From Quisquiliibacterium sp. (GTDB lineage: Bacteria > Pseudomonadota > Gammaproteobacteria > Burkholderiales > Burkholderiaceae_E), in assembly GCA_030830765.1 (NCBI GenBank), contig JAURMJ010000335.1, positions 1 through 14,689 of the forward strand: 14,689 nt of DNA. Reading direction: 5' to 3'. The translations under genes and the position numbers were made by a program. The stretch's first letter is position 1. The number at the start of each line of letters is the position of its first letter. Under the pieces are notes generated by a model. The model searched no databases and had not been told where the DNA came from. It saw only the letters and a program-made list of their open reading frames with translations. Of the stretch, positions 7,894 through 13,920 are shown one piece after another.

Positions 7894-7950
7894 TGATTCA
7901 TGGGTGCAAGCTGCGGATTATGATGTCGGTCGCTCAATCGCGATGAATCA
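7894..7950. promoter_or_regulatory. Inverted repeat pair in the MFS/SDR divergent promoter region
   Basis: An exact 8-bp inverted repeat, TGATTCAT (7894-7901) and ATGAATCA (7943-7950), has its centres 49 bases apart. Each copy contains the self-symmetric core TGA(A/T)TCA. Between them lies a good -10-like hexamer on the plus strand, TATGAT (7919-7924), without a convincing -35 at normal spacing, which would suit an activator-dependent promoter. The right copy ends just before the SDR ribosome binding site. The regulator is not encoded in the immediate neighbourhood. Confidence 0.35.
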
Positions 7951-7952
7951 AC

Positions 7953-7957
7953 GGAGG
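7953..7957 (+). promoter_or_regulatory. Ribosome binding site GGAGG for the SDR gene
   Basis: GGAGG lies four bases upstream of the GTG at 7962 and decides this non-ATG start. The Rossmann fold begins within the first ten residues, as expected for the family. Confidence 0.8.
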
Positions 7958-7961
7958 GAAC

Positions 7962-8726
7962 GTGGACGTCAGAGGCAGGGTGGCTGTCATCACGGGGGCC
8001 GCAAGCGGCATCGGGCGGGCAACCGCGCTGAAGTTTGCGGCACAGGGTGCGGCGGGGGTTGTCGTTGCAGACCTGATCGAGGAGGGGCTGGCACCGGTGG
8101 CCCAGGCTGTGTCGGGGCTGGCCGTCCGGTGCGATGTCACACGCGAGGAAGACATCCGGAACCTGGTCGCCCGCGCCGAGGAGAAGTACGGTCGTGTTGA
8201 TGTCTATTTTTCCAATGCCGGCATTCTAGGTCCCGGGGGTCCCGAGGCCAGTGATGAACTGTGGGATGCGATGTGGAAGGTGCATGGCATGGCGCACGTC
8301 TGGGCCGCGCGTGCCGTGGTCGAACCGATGCTGGCGCGGGGCGGCGGATACTTTCTGATCACCGCTTCGGCAGCGGGCCTGTTGAACATCGTCGAATCGG
8401 CGCCGTATGGCGTGACCAAGCATGCCGCGGTCGCCGTGGCTGAATGGTTGTCCATTGCCTACGGCCGACGTGGCCTGAAGGTGTCCTGCCTGTGTCCGCA
8501 GGCAGTGCGCACTGGCATGGTGCCGGCCGGTGACGGCGGATCTGCGGGCGGCGATGGCATCCTGAGTGCCGAAGCCGTGGCCGACGAGATCGTCGCGACG
8601 ATGGCGCGCGAGGAATTCCTGATCCTGCCGCATCCGGAGGTGCTCGAGTACCTGCGCAACAAGACGGCCAACTATGACCGCTGGCTGGGCGGTATGCAAA
8701 AGCTCTACCAGCGTACCCAGGAATAA
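7962..8726 (+). CDS. Short-chain dehydrogenase/reductase (SDR)
   Basis: Classical SDR oxidoreductase, 254 residues, NAD(P)(H)-dependent, cytoplasmic. The cofactor motif TGAASGIG is at 11-18, an acidic residue (Asp37 in VVADL) ends beta-strand 2 and favours NAD(H), and DV (58-59) and NAG (85-87) follow. The catalytic serine is Ser136 in ITASAAG, with Tyr149 and Lys153 in YGVTK. The fourth tetrad position, normally Asn in a VNxxG-like motif, appears to be His108 (WKVHGMAHVWAAR). The PQAVRTGM stretch (179-186) is the usual post-catalytic loop. It starts at GTG with a strong GGAGG site. It is the first gene of a three-gene operon with the quinone oxidoreductase 28 bases downstream and the MaoC-like gene beyond. 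A 3-hydroxyacyl-CoA or alcohol substrate fits this context but is an inference. Confidence 0.92.
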   Translation: MDVRGRVAVITGAASGIGRATALKFAAQGAAGVVVADLIEEGLAPVAQAVSGLAVRCDVTREEDIRNLVARAEEKYGRVDVYFSNAGILGPGGPEASDELWDAMWKVHGMAHVWAARAVVEPMLARGGGYFLITASAAGLLNIVESAPYGVTKHAAVAVAEWLSIAYGRRGLKVSCLCPQAVRTGMVPAGDGGSAGGDGILSAEAVADEIVATMAREEFLILPHPEVLEYLRNKTANYDRWLGGMQKLYQRTQE

Positions 8727-8754
8727 TCCTGACAAACCGAACAAGGAAAAAAGC

Positions 8755-9732
8755 ATGAAAGCACTGATCTGCGAGGCCTTCGGCCCGATCGAGAACCAGC
8801 AGTTGAAGGATGTTCCCAGCCCCAAGCCTGGACCCGGCCAGTTGCTGGTTCAGGTCAAGTCGGCCGGCGTCAATTTCCCGGATGCACTGATGGTGCAGGG
8901 TAAATACCAGGTCAAACCCCCGTTTCCGTTCTCAGCCGGCGGAGAAATCTCGGGCATTGTGATCGGGCTGGGTGAAGGCGTGACCGGTTTTGCGGTGGGT
9001 GACCGCGTGATGGCCCTGGTCAGCACCGGCGGCTTTGCCCAGGAATGTCTGGCTCAGGCCAGTCGCACTTTGCCGCTTCCGCAGGGGATGGATTTTGATA
9101 CCGGCGCAGCACTGATGCTGACCTATTGCACCTCGCTGCATGCACTCAAGGACGTTGCCGACATGCAGCCCGGCGAGACGCTGGTCGTGCTGGGCGCAGC
9201 CGGTGGGGTCGGTGTGTCGGCCATCGAGATCGGCAAGGCGATGGGGGCACGTGTGATCGCGGCCGCTTCATCCGAGGAGAAATTGGCAGTCTGCCGTCAG
9301 GTCGGTGCCGACGATACGATCAATTATTCAACCGAGAATCTGAAGGACCGGATCAACGAGCTGACCGACGGCAAGGGGGCTGATGTCGTTTATGACCCGG
9401 TCGGCGGCAGTTATACCGAACAGGCGCTGCGCGCCATCAAGTGGCGCGGCAAGCTGCTGGTGATCGGTTTTGCGGCCGGTGACATTCCGCGCATTCCGTT
9501 GAACCTGGCCTTGCTTAAAGAGCGCCAGATTCTCGGCGTCTACTGGGGCGACTCGACCAAGCATGATCCCGAAGGTCACCAGGCCAATCTGCGCCAGCTC
9601 GAGAACTGGTTCGTGCAGGGCAGGATCAAACCGCTGGTCAGCGAGCGTTTTCCGCTTGAGCACGCCAAGGAGGCGATCCTGCTGATCGCCAATCGGGGTG
9701 TGAAGGGCAAGATCGTCGTCGTCAACGACTGA
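8755..9732 (+). CDS. NADPH:quinone oxidoreductase-like MDR enzyme
   Basis: Zinc-independent medium-chain dehydrogenase/reductase of the quinone oxidoreductase group, 325 residues. Family marks are AGVNFPDALMVQGKYQ (38-53), PFPFSAGGEISG (57-67, where NADPH:quinone reductases have P-x-P-G-x-E), GVTGFAVGDRVMAL (75-88), LTYCTSLHAL (122-131) and the nucleotide-binding GAAGGVG (147-153). The cysteine/histidine set for catalytic zinc is absent. Such enzymes reduce quinones, enones or enoyl-CoA; a bound acyl-CoA substrate would match the neighbouring MaoC-like protein. The start was moved to the ATG at 8755 because homology begins at MKALICEAFGP and AAGGA lies seven bases upstream; longer readings run back into the SDR gene. 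The stop is 14 bases before the MaoC-like start. Confidence 0.92.
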   Translation: MKALICEAFGPIENQQLKDVPSPKPGPGQLLVQVKSAGVNFPDALMVQGKYQVKPPFPFSAGGEISGIVIGLGEGVTGFAVGDRVMALVSTGGFAQECLAQASRTLPLPQGMDFDTGAALMLTYCTSLHALKDVADMQPGETLVVLGAAGGVGVSAIEIGKAMGARVIAAASSEEKLAVCRQVGADDTINYSTENLKDRINELTDGKGADVVYDPVGGSYTEQALRAIKWRGKLLVIGFAAGDIPRIPLNLALLKERQILGVYWGDSTKHDPEGHQANLRQLENWFVQGRIKPLVSERFPLEHAKEAILLIANRGVKGKIVVVND

Positions 9733-9746
9733 ACCAGGGGCGCCAG

Positions 9747-10229
9747 ATGTCCGGATCAGCAAACCATGACCTGCCCGTTCTCGGGCAAGGCTTTTATTGG
9801 CAGGATCTCCAGGTCGGTCAGCGCTTTGGCACTTTCCGGCGCACGATCACCGAGGCCGACCTGGTCTCGTTCATCGGCACCACCGGCATGCTCGAGGCCA
9901 TCTTCCTGCAGGCTGACTACCCGGATGGCGCCATTGCAGGTCGCCCGGTCCCTGGCGCGCTGACCTACGCGATGATCGAAGGCTTTTTGCTGCAGTCGAT
10001 GATCCAGGGGACCGGTCTGGCCATGCTCGAATTGCACAAGAAGATTCTGGCGCCGGTTGTCGTCGGGGATACGGTCCGTGCGCAGGTCGAAGTCACCGAA
10101 GTGCGTCCGACTTCGCGCAACAACCGGGCGATCGTCACGTCCCGCATTGATGTCTTCAATCAGCGCGATGAGATGGTGATGACCTATACAGCGACCCGGA
10201 TGCTTGCCGGCAGGCCGACTGCCGGGTAA
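9747..10229 (+). CDS. MaoC-like hotdog-fold protein
   Basis: Small hotdog-fold protein related to MaoC/(R)-enoyl-CoA hydratases, 160 residues. The recognisable frame is QDLQVGQRFGTFRRTITEADLVSFIGTTG (19-47), then AGRPVPGALTYAMIEGFLLQ (64-83) for the central helix and following turn, and LHKKILAPVVVGDTVRAQVEVTEVRPTSRNNRAIV (96-130) for the outer strands. The usual catalytic Asp and His of the GDxNPxHxD motif are not seen; GMLEAIFLQADYP (47-59) stands at that place. It may therefore be a non-hydratase hotdog such as a thioesterase-like or CoA-binding protein, or belong to a branch with different catalytic residues. AGGGG lies six bases before the ATG. It is the last gene of the SDR-quinone oxidoreductase operon. 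Confidence 0.82.
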   Translation: MSGSANHDLPVLGQGFYWQDLQVGQRFGTFRRTITEADLVSFIGTTGMLEAIFLQADYPDGAIAGRPVPGALTYAMIEGFLLQSMIQGTGLAMLELHKKILAPVVVGDTVRAQVEVTEVRPTSRNNRAIVTSRIDVFNQRDEMVMTYTATRMLAGRPTAG

Positions 10230-10295
10230 CTGGCGTTCACAGGTCATTCTTCGACGTGTCTGCCTTGCGTTTTCAACCCGACTGAGCGTCGCTGT

Positions 10296-10901
10296 TCAAG
10301 GCTTCTGATCTGGCGAGACCCTGGATTCAGCAACCGGGTCATGGCTGACCCAGATCAGTTTCGAAACATCGATGCCCAGCGACGTGGCCTGGGCCAGCAG
10401 GCGATCGCGCACCGAGGCCGGAATGGATGGAGTCCGCGCAAGAATCCACAGGTAGTCTGTATCAGGGCCGACCACCATGGCCCATCGATAGCGTTCCCGG
10501 TCCAGCGCAATGACGTGATATCCACCAAAAAAAGGTCCGAAGAAACTGACCTTCAGCGAAGCTGTTTGCTCGGACCCGGTGACATAAGCGCGTCCCAGTG
10601 CCTCCTTCCATTGACCCTTGCGTGAATCGAATCCTCGATTCAGGACCGCGATACCGCCGTCGCTGCGCAGCTGGTAATCGGCGCTCACATTGGTCAGCCC
10701 GCGCTCGAAACGATGATCGAGTCGGGCAATTTCGTACCAGCGCCCCAGGTAACGTGAGATCTCGAACCGATCGACAACCTGAACACCCGGCGGTGGGGCT
10801 GTGCTGCAACCTGCAACGGCAAGGCCAAGGCCAACCAGCAGCAGGAAGACCACGATCAATCGGGAAACTTCACGGGTCTTCGGTAAGGGATGGATATTCA
10901 T
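10296..10901 (-). CDS. blc: Lipocalin-family outer-membrane lipoprotein (Blc-like)
   Basis: Bacterial lipocalin, 201 residues from the chosen start. A lipoprotein signal peptide is clear: basic start (Lys8, Arg10, Arg14), a hydrophobic stretch (15-30) and lipobox VAGC with Cys32 as the acylated residue. The lipocalin signature GRWYEIARL (53-61) follows, and the second conserved segment appears as TDYLWILARTPSIP near the C-terminus. Blc proteins sit on the inner face of the outer membrane and bind fatty acids or lysophospholipids. Ser33 after the cysteine, rather than Asp, is compatible with transport to the outer membrane. An upstream in-frame ATG at 10947-10949 would add 16 residues before the signal peptide; I prefer 10899-10901 because it gives a normal n-region, although neither start has a good ribosome binding site. 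It is divergent from the signalling cluster. Confidence 0.88.
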   Translation of the reverse strand: MNIHPLPKTREVSRLIVVFLLLVGLGLAVAGCSTAPPPGVQVVDRFEISRYLGRWYEIARLDHRFERGLTNVSADYQLRSDGGIAVLNRGFDSRKGQWKEALGRAYVTGSEQTASLKVSFFGPFFGGYHVIALDRERYRWAMVVGPDTDYLWILARTPSIPASVRDRLLAQATSLGIDVSKLIWVSHDPVAESRVSPDQKP

Positions 10902-10982
10902 CGAAGGCAGAACTCGGGTGGAAGTTTTCGGGCTGGGACAAATAATCATGCCCTATTTGAAACCCGAGGGTTGGCCGTTGTT

Positions 10983-11012
10983 TTGCCTTAAACTAATTGG
11001 ACAGAAAATAAT
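10983..11012 (+). promoter_or_regulatory. Candidate sigma-70 promoter of the signalling cluster
   Basis: TTGCCT (10983-10988, four of six to -35) and AATAAT (11007-11012, five of six to -10) are 18 bases apart in an AT-rich patch that stands out from its surroundings. The transcript would begin about 11018-11020, only a few bases before the GTG at 11025, which would explain why no Shine-Dalgarno sequence is found. Confidence 0.35.
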
Positions 11013-11024
11013 TAATAAAACCGC

Positions 11025-11729
11025 GTGACTCGGACACTCGCTTTGAATCCCCATTCGCCCGAAAACCAGGACGAGATAGCCGCTCTTGCAGGCAGTGCCG
11101 CGCATGCACTGAACAACGTGCTTGCGGTGCTCTTCGCGGCGACCAGCTATCTTGAAGATGACGAACCGTCGCCCAAGGCCATCGGTCGTGCACGCAATGC
11201 GGTCAACAGTGCCTGTGCGACCGGCGAGGCGCTCAGTGCTGGTCTGGCGCTGCTTGCTCTGGGGTCGCAGGGTCTGGCCGCGCTTGCCCAGACCTATGCG
11301 GGAGCCAACGCCTGCCGCTACGACGCAGGTGACCTGGCTGAACTGGCCAATGCCCTGCAATCGACAGTCGGGGTTGATGGAAAAGCGCTCAGCACATTGC
11401 CCCATGGTCTGCGGACATGGCTGGATCGGGATTCGCTGCGTGCGCTGCTGGTCAGTGCCGGTGTGATGATGCGCCGTCGTTTCGGCAAGACGCTGCAGAT
11501 TGAGTTTTCCGCGGTGGCGGATATCGATCCAGTGACTCCGGAGTTGACCTTCGAATTTCGTCCGGTCCTTGAGCCGGGTGCTCAGATTCCAATGCTTCGA
11601 ACCGGGGATCATCCATGCGCAATTGCCATGCAGCAGATCGCCGTCCCGATGCGGGCGATGGGCAACAAGCTGGATTTCGGAGAATCAGGCGAAATTCGGA
11701 TCCGCCTGATTGCCGTCTCACCGGGTTGA
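11025..11729 (+). CDS. Degenerate histidine-kinase / phosphotransferase-like protein
   Basis: Soluble protein of 234 residues with no membrane helix. The N-terminal part resembles a dimerisation/phosphoacceptor hairpin: AALAGSAAHALNNVLAVLFAATSYLED (19-45) matches the H-box pattern A-H-x-(L/F)-N-N of histidine kinases, with His27 as candidate phosphoacceptor, and a second helix follows at about 50-85. The C-terminal part (134-230) is laid out like an HATPase domain and ends with a strand-turn-strand (MGNKLDFGESGEIRIRLIA). However, the N-box asparagine and DxGxG box are missing; LRALLVSAGVMMRRR stands where the N-box should be. This is how ChpT-type phosphotransferases and kinase-like adaptors look. 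The start is GTG without a Shine-Dalgarno sequence; TTG at 11043 is an alternative. The response regulator gene begins 18 bases downstream, supporting a joint role. An inactive HWE/HisKA-type kinase is the other reading. Confidence 0.6.
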   Translation: MTRTLALNPHSPENQDEIAALAGSAAHALNNVLAVLFAATSYLEDDEPSPKAIGRARNAVNSACATGEALSAGLALLALGSQGLAALAQTYAGANACRYDAGDLAELANALQSTVGVDGKALSTLPHGLRTWLDRDSLRALLVSAGVMMRRRFGKTLQIEFSAVADIDPVTPELTFEFRPVLEPGAQIPMLRTGDHPCAIAMQQIAVPMRAMGNKLDFGESGEIRIRLIAVSPG

Positions 11730-11738
11730 ACTCTGCAT

Positions 11739-11742
11739 GGAG
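11739..11742 (+). promoter_or_regulatory. Ribosome binding site GGAG for the response regulator
   Basis: GGAG lies five bases before the GTG at 11748 and supports that start. The ATG at 11737 that overlaps it is out of frame. Confidence 0.65.
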
Positions 11743-11747
11743 TCGGC

Positions 11748-12485
11748 GTGTCTAGCACAATAACCTCTCAATTCAGTTCGGGTCAGGCAATTCTCGTTGT
11801 CGAAGATGATGAGATCGTCCGTGATCAGGTTCTTGAAACTCTGGTGCAGGCCGGTTTCAAGGCCTTCGGGGTTCTGGATCGCCAAGAGATCCTTGCTTAT
11901 GTCGAGCAGGGGCATTGTCTTGCGATCGTGCTGGATATCGGCCTGCCGGGCGATGATGGTATGAGCATCGCCGGCGCAATTCGAAAGATCAGTTCAGTGC
12001 CGATCCTGATGCTGACCGGGCGGGTCGGCGTTGCTTCGCGGGTTGCCGGTCTGGAGGTCGGCGCCGATGATTATCTTTTGAAGCCGCATGCTCCGGAAGA
12101 ACTCGTGGCGCGCCTGCGTGCTGTGCTGCGCCGTTCCGGAATCGTTGCGGGCGGCGCCTCAGCGTCCCGATCAATCCGGATCGGGACGGCGCAACTGGAT
12201 GCCTTGTCCGGCACGCTTCACGGAGAACAGGGCAGCGTGCGCCTGACATCGCACGAAGCGCGTCTGATCGAACTGCTGGCGCGGACCCCAGGCATCGTGT
12301 CCCGTGCATCAGCCTACCGCGAGGTGTTCGCCCGCGAGTGGAATCCAACTGATCGAAGCCTTGACGTCCATATGGCCAATCTGCGTCGAAAGCTGGGCGC
12401 AGTCGGGTTATCCCCGGATGTGATCTTGACCGTTCGCGGTCAGGGTTATGAGTTGCGGGCACCGGTTCGGCTTGATGGCCTCTGA
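11748..12485 (+). CDS. OmpR/PhoB-family response regulator
   Basis: DNA-binding response regulator, 245 residues. The receiver domain (14-128) has the acidic pair Asp20/Asp21 in VVEDDE, phosphoacceptor Asp63 in VLDIGLPG, Thr90 in MLTGR and the invariant Lys112 in LLKPH, so it should be phosphorylatable. The C-terminal winged helix (about 145-240) shows LTSHEARLIELLARTPGIVSR, a recognition-helix stretch DRSLDVHMANLRRKL and the closing wing VRGQGYEL, all typical of the OmpR group. A 10-base-scale flexible linker rich in Gly/Ala/Ser joins the domains. It follows the kinase-like gene by 18 bases and precedes the binding protein by 144 bases. Its phosphodonor is probably the sensor encoded at the right edge, directly or through the kinase-like protein. 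Targets are unknown. Confidence 0.93.
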   Translation: MSSTITSQFSSGQAILVVEDDEIVRDQVLETLVQAGFKAFGVLDRQEILAYVEQGHCLAIVLDIGLPGDDGMSIAGAIRKISSVPILMLTGRVGVASRVAGLEVGADDYLLKPHAPEELVARLRAVLRRSGIVAGGASASRSIRIGTAQLDALSGTLHGEQGSVRLTSHEARLIELLARTPGIVSRASAYREVFAREWNPTDRSLDVHMANLRRKLGAVGLSPDVILTVRGQGYELRAPVRLDGL

Positions 12486-12498
12486 AGACCTGGACGAT

Positions 12499-12571
12499 TT
12501 GATCTGTACTTCAGCTGGGGTATCGTCTTATTTCAAGCTTTCTAAACCGTTTAATCGTGGCTGCTTAATCG
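12499..12571 (+). promoter_or_regulatory. Candidate promoter and operator ahead of the binding-protein gene
   Basis: The 144-base gap holds TTGATC (12499-12504) and TATCGT (12521-12526), each four of six to the sigma-70 boxes and 16 bases apart. Downstream are a perfect palindrome TAAAC-C-GTTTA (12543-12553) and a direct repeat TTAATCG (12551-12557 and 12565-12571). This is where autoregulation by the response regulator could act, but the 14-base repeat period is longer than the usual 10-11 for OmpR-type sites. Confidence 0.25.
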
Positions 12572-12629
12572 GAACGCGGGGTCCGGTGGCCCAGGTGCTC
12601 CGTCAGTCCCGGCAATTTGCAGGTGGCAG

Positions 12630-13886
12630 ATGCGCATGATGATCAATCGCCCCATTCCGCCGCTGTCGCGCCGGCTGAGCGCTCTCCTGCTGACCGCAGC
12701 CTGTGCGCTTGTTCTCATGAGCTCGCCCCGTTCGGGATTGGCTGCACCGGCATCGCCGGCAGCTTCGGATCCGCAGGCTCGCCCGATCGTGGTGGCCCTT
12801 GATGCCGAGTTCGGGCACCCATCGAGCACCTCCGACGATTCAATCCGGATGGGCATGCTCACGGCGATCGACGAGATCAACAGTGCGGGGGGCCTGCTTG
12901 GCGGACGCAAGTTGAAGCTTGTCCAGTCCGACAACCGCGCAGTGCCTGCCCGCGGCAAGGCTAATTTCCGCAAGCATGCTGAAAACCCTGAGTTGGTTGC
13001 GGTGTTCACCAGCAAGTTTTCGCCGGTGGCGCTTGAGCAGGCGAAGATCGCTGAGGAGCTGAAGCTGCTCCTGCTCGATCCATGGGCTGCCGCGGATCCG
13101 ATCATCAGCCCGGATCCTGCTGGTACCCACACCTTTCGCCTTTCATTGCGGGATAGCTGGGCCATTCCGGCCATGATGAATCACCTGAAATCGCGGGGTA
13201 TCGACAAAGTTGGGGTGTTGCTGCCGACATCAGGCTGGGGCCGTTCGAATGAAAACTCGGTGAAAAGACACAGCGAAGCGGGTCTCAAACCGCAGGTCGT
13301 TCAGATCGAGTGGTACAACTGGGGTACCAAGTCAATGCTCGCACCGTACTTCAAATTGCTGCGTGCGGGCGCGCAAGCTGTGCTGCTGGTCGCCAACGAA
13401 GTCGAGGGCTCGATCCTCGTGCGAGAAATCGCCGGACTTCAGACTGAGAACCAACTGCCAGTGGTCAGCCACTGGGGGGTGTCCGGCGGCAATTTTGTCC
13501 AGATGCTCGGTGCAGACCTCGGCCGCGTCGATTTTTCTGTCGTACAGACCTTCACCTTCGTAGGGCGCGACGACGTGAAGGCGCGCTCGGTCCTTGCTCG
13601 CGCCGGGAAGCTGTTTGGCATCAAGTCATCCAGTGATCTGCCGTCGCATGTCGGTTTTGCGCATGCCTACGATTTGACCCATATTCTTGCGCGCGCAATC
13701 GCGCTGGCCAGGTCCGCGGAGCGCCCGGCGATCCGCGATGCCCTTGAGCAAGTGCGCAGCTATGAAGGGCTGACCGGCAATTACCCTGAGCCGTTTAATT
13801 CAAAACGTCATGAGGCGATGTCGCCTTCCCAGGTGTTCATTGGCCAGTTCCTGCCCAGTGGCGAGATCGAGCGATTGTCACGCTGA
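12630..13886 (+). CDS. Periplasmic ligand-binding protein, Peripla_BP_6 (LivJ-like)
   Basis: Branched-chain-amino-acid-type substrate-binding protein, 418 residues, secreted to the periplasm. The Sec signal has basic residues (Arg14, Arg15), a hydrophobic core (18-30) and a likely cleavage near Ala39 in GLAAPAS. The mature part starts with a beta strand (PIVVALDAEFG), then SIRMGMLTAIDEINSAGGLLGGRKLKLVQSDNR-type sequence (71-103), which is the hallmark first lobe of this family, and a second lobe from about residue 185 (DKVGVLLPTSGWG). The family binds amino acids, amides, urea, aromatic acids and other small molecules. No permease or ATPase gene is next to it; it lies between a response regulator and a membrane sensor, suggesting it presents a ligand to the sensor. 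AGGTGG precedes the ATG at 12630 by three bases; ATG 12636 or 12639 would have better spacing. Confidence 0.88.
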   Translation: MRMMINRPIPPLSRRLSALLLTAACALVLMSSPRSGLAAPASPAASDPQARPIVVALDAEFGHPSSTSDDSIRMGMLTAIDEINSAGGLLGGRKLKLVQSDNRAVPARGKANFRKHAENPELVAVFTSKFSPVALEQAKIAEELKLLLLDPWAAADPIISPDPAGTHTFRLSLRDSWAIPAMMNHLKSRGIDKVGVLLPTSGWGRSNENSVKRHSEAGLKPQVVQIEWYNWGTKSMLAPYFKLLRAGAQAVLLVANEVEGSILVREIAGLQTENQLPVVSHWGVSGGNFVQMLGADLGRVDFSVVQTFTFVGRDDVKARSVLARAGKLFGIKSSSDLPSHVGFAHAYDLTHILARAIALARSAERPAIRDALEQVRSYEGLTGNYPEPFNSKRHEAMSPSQVFIGQFLPSGEIERLSR

Positions 13887-13920
13887 CCCTGGTCGCATGT
13901 CTGAAAAGTAGAGACGACTG

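Noticed and set aside
8755..9732. Zinc-dependent alcohol dehydrogenase
   Set aside because: The catalytic Cys/His/Cys ligands and the structural four-cysteine lobe are missing; the motifs are those of the zinc-free quinone oxidoreductase group.
10953..11612. 219-codon open frame on the minus strand, antisense to the kinase-like gene
   Set aside because: It has no recognisable domain and is rich in Arg, Gln and His as expected for a shadow frame. The plus-strand frame has an H-box motif and fits the operon order and spacing, so it was preferred.
12448..12639. 63-codon open frame spanning the gap between the response regulator and the binding protein
   Set aside because: It starts inside the regulator gene, has no ribosome binding site or known motif, and the gap reads better as a promoter region.
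12630..13886. Component of a complete branched-chain amino acid ABC transporter
   Set aside because: No permease or ATPase gene is present on either side within the window; the neighbours are signalling genes. Genes beyond the right edge cannot be excluded.
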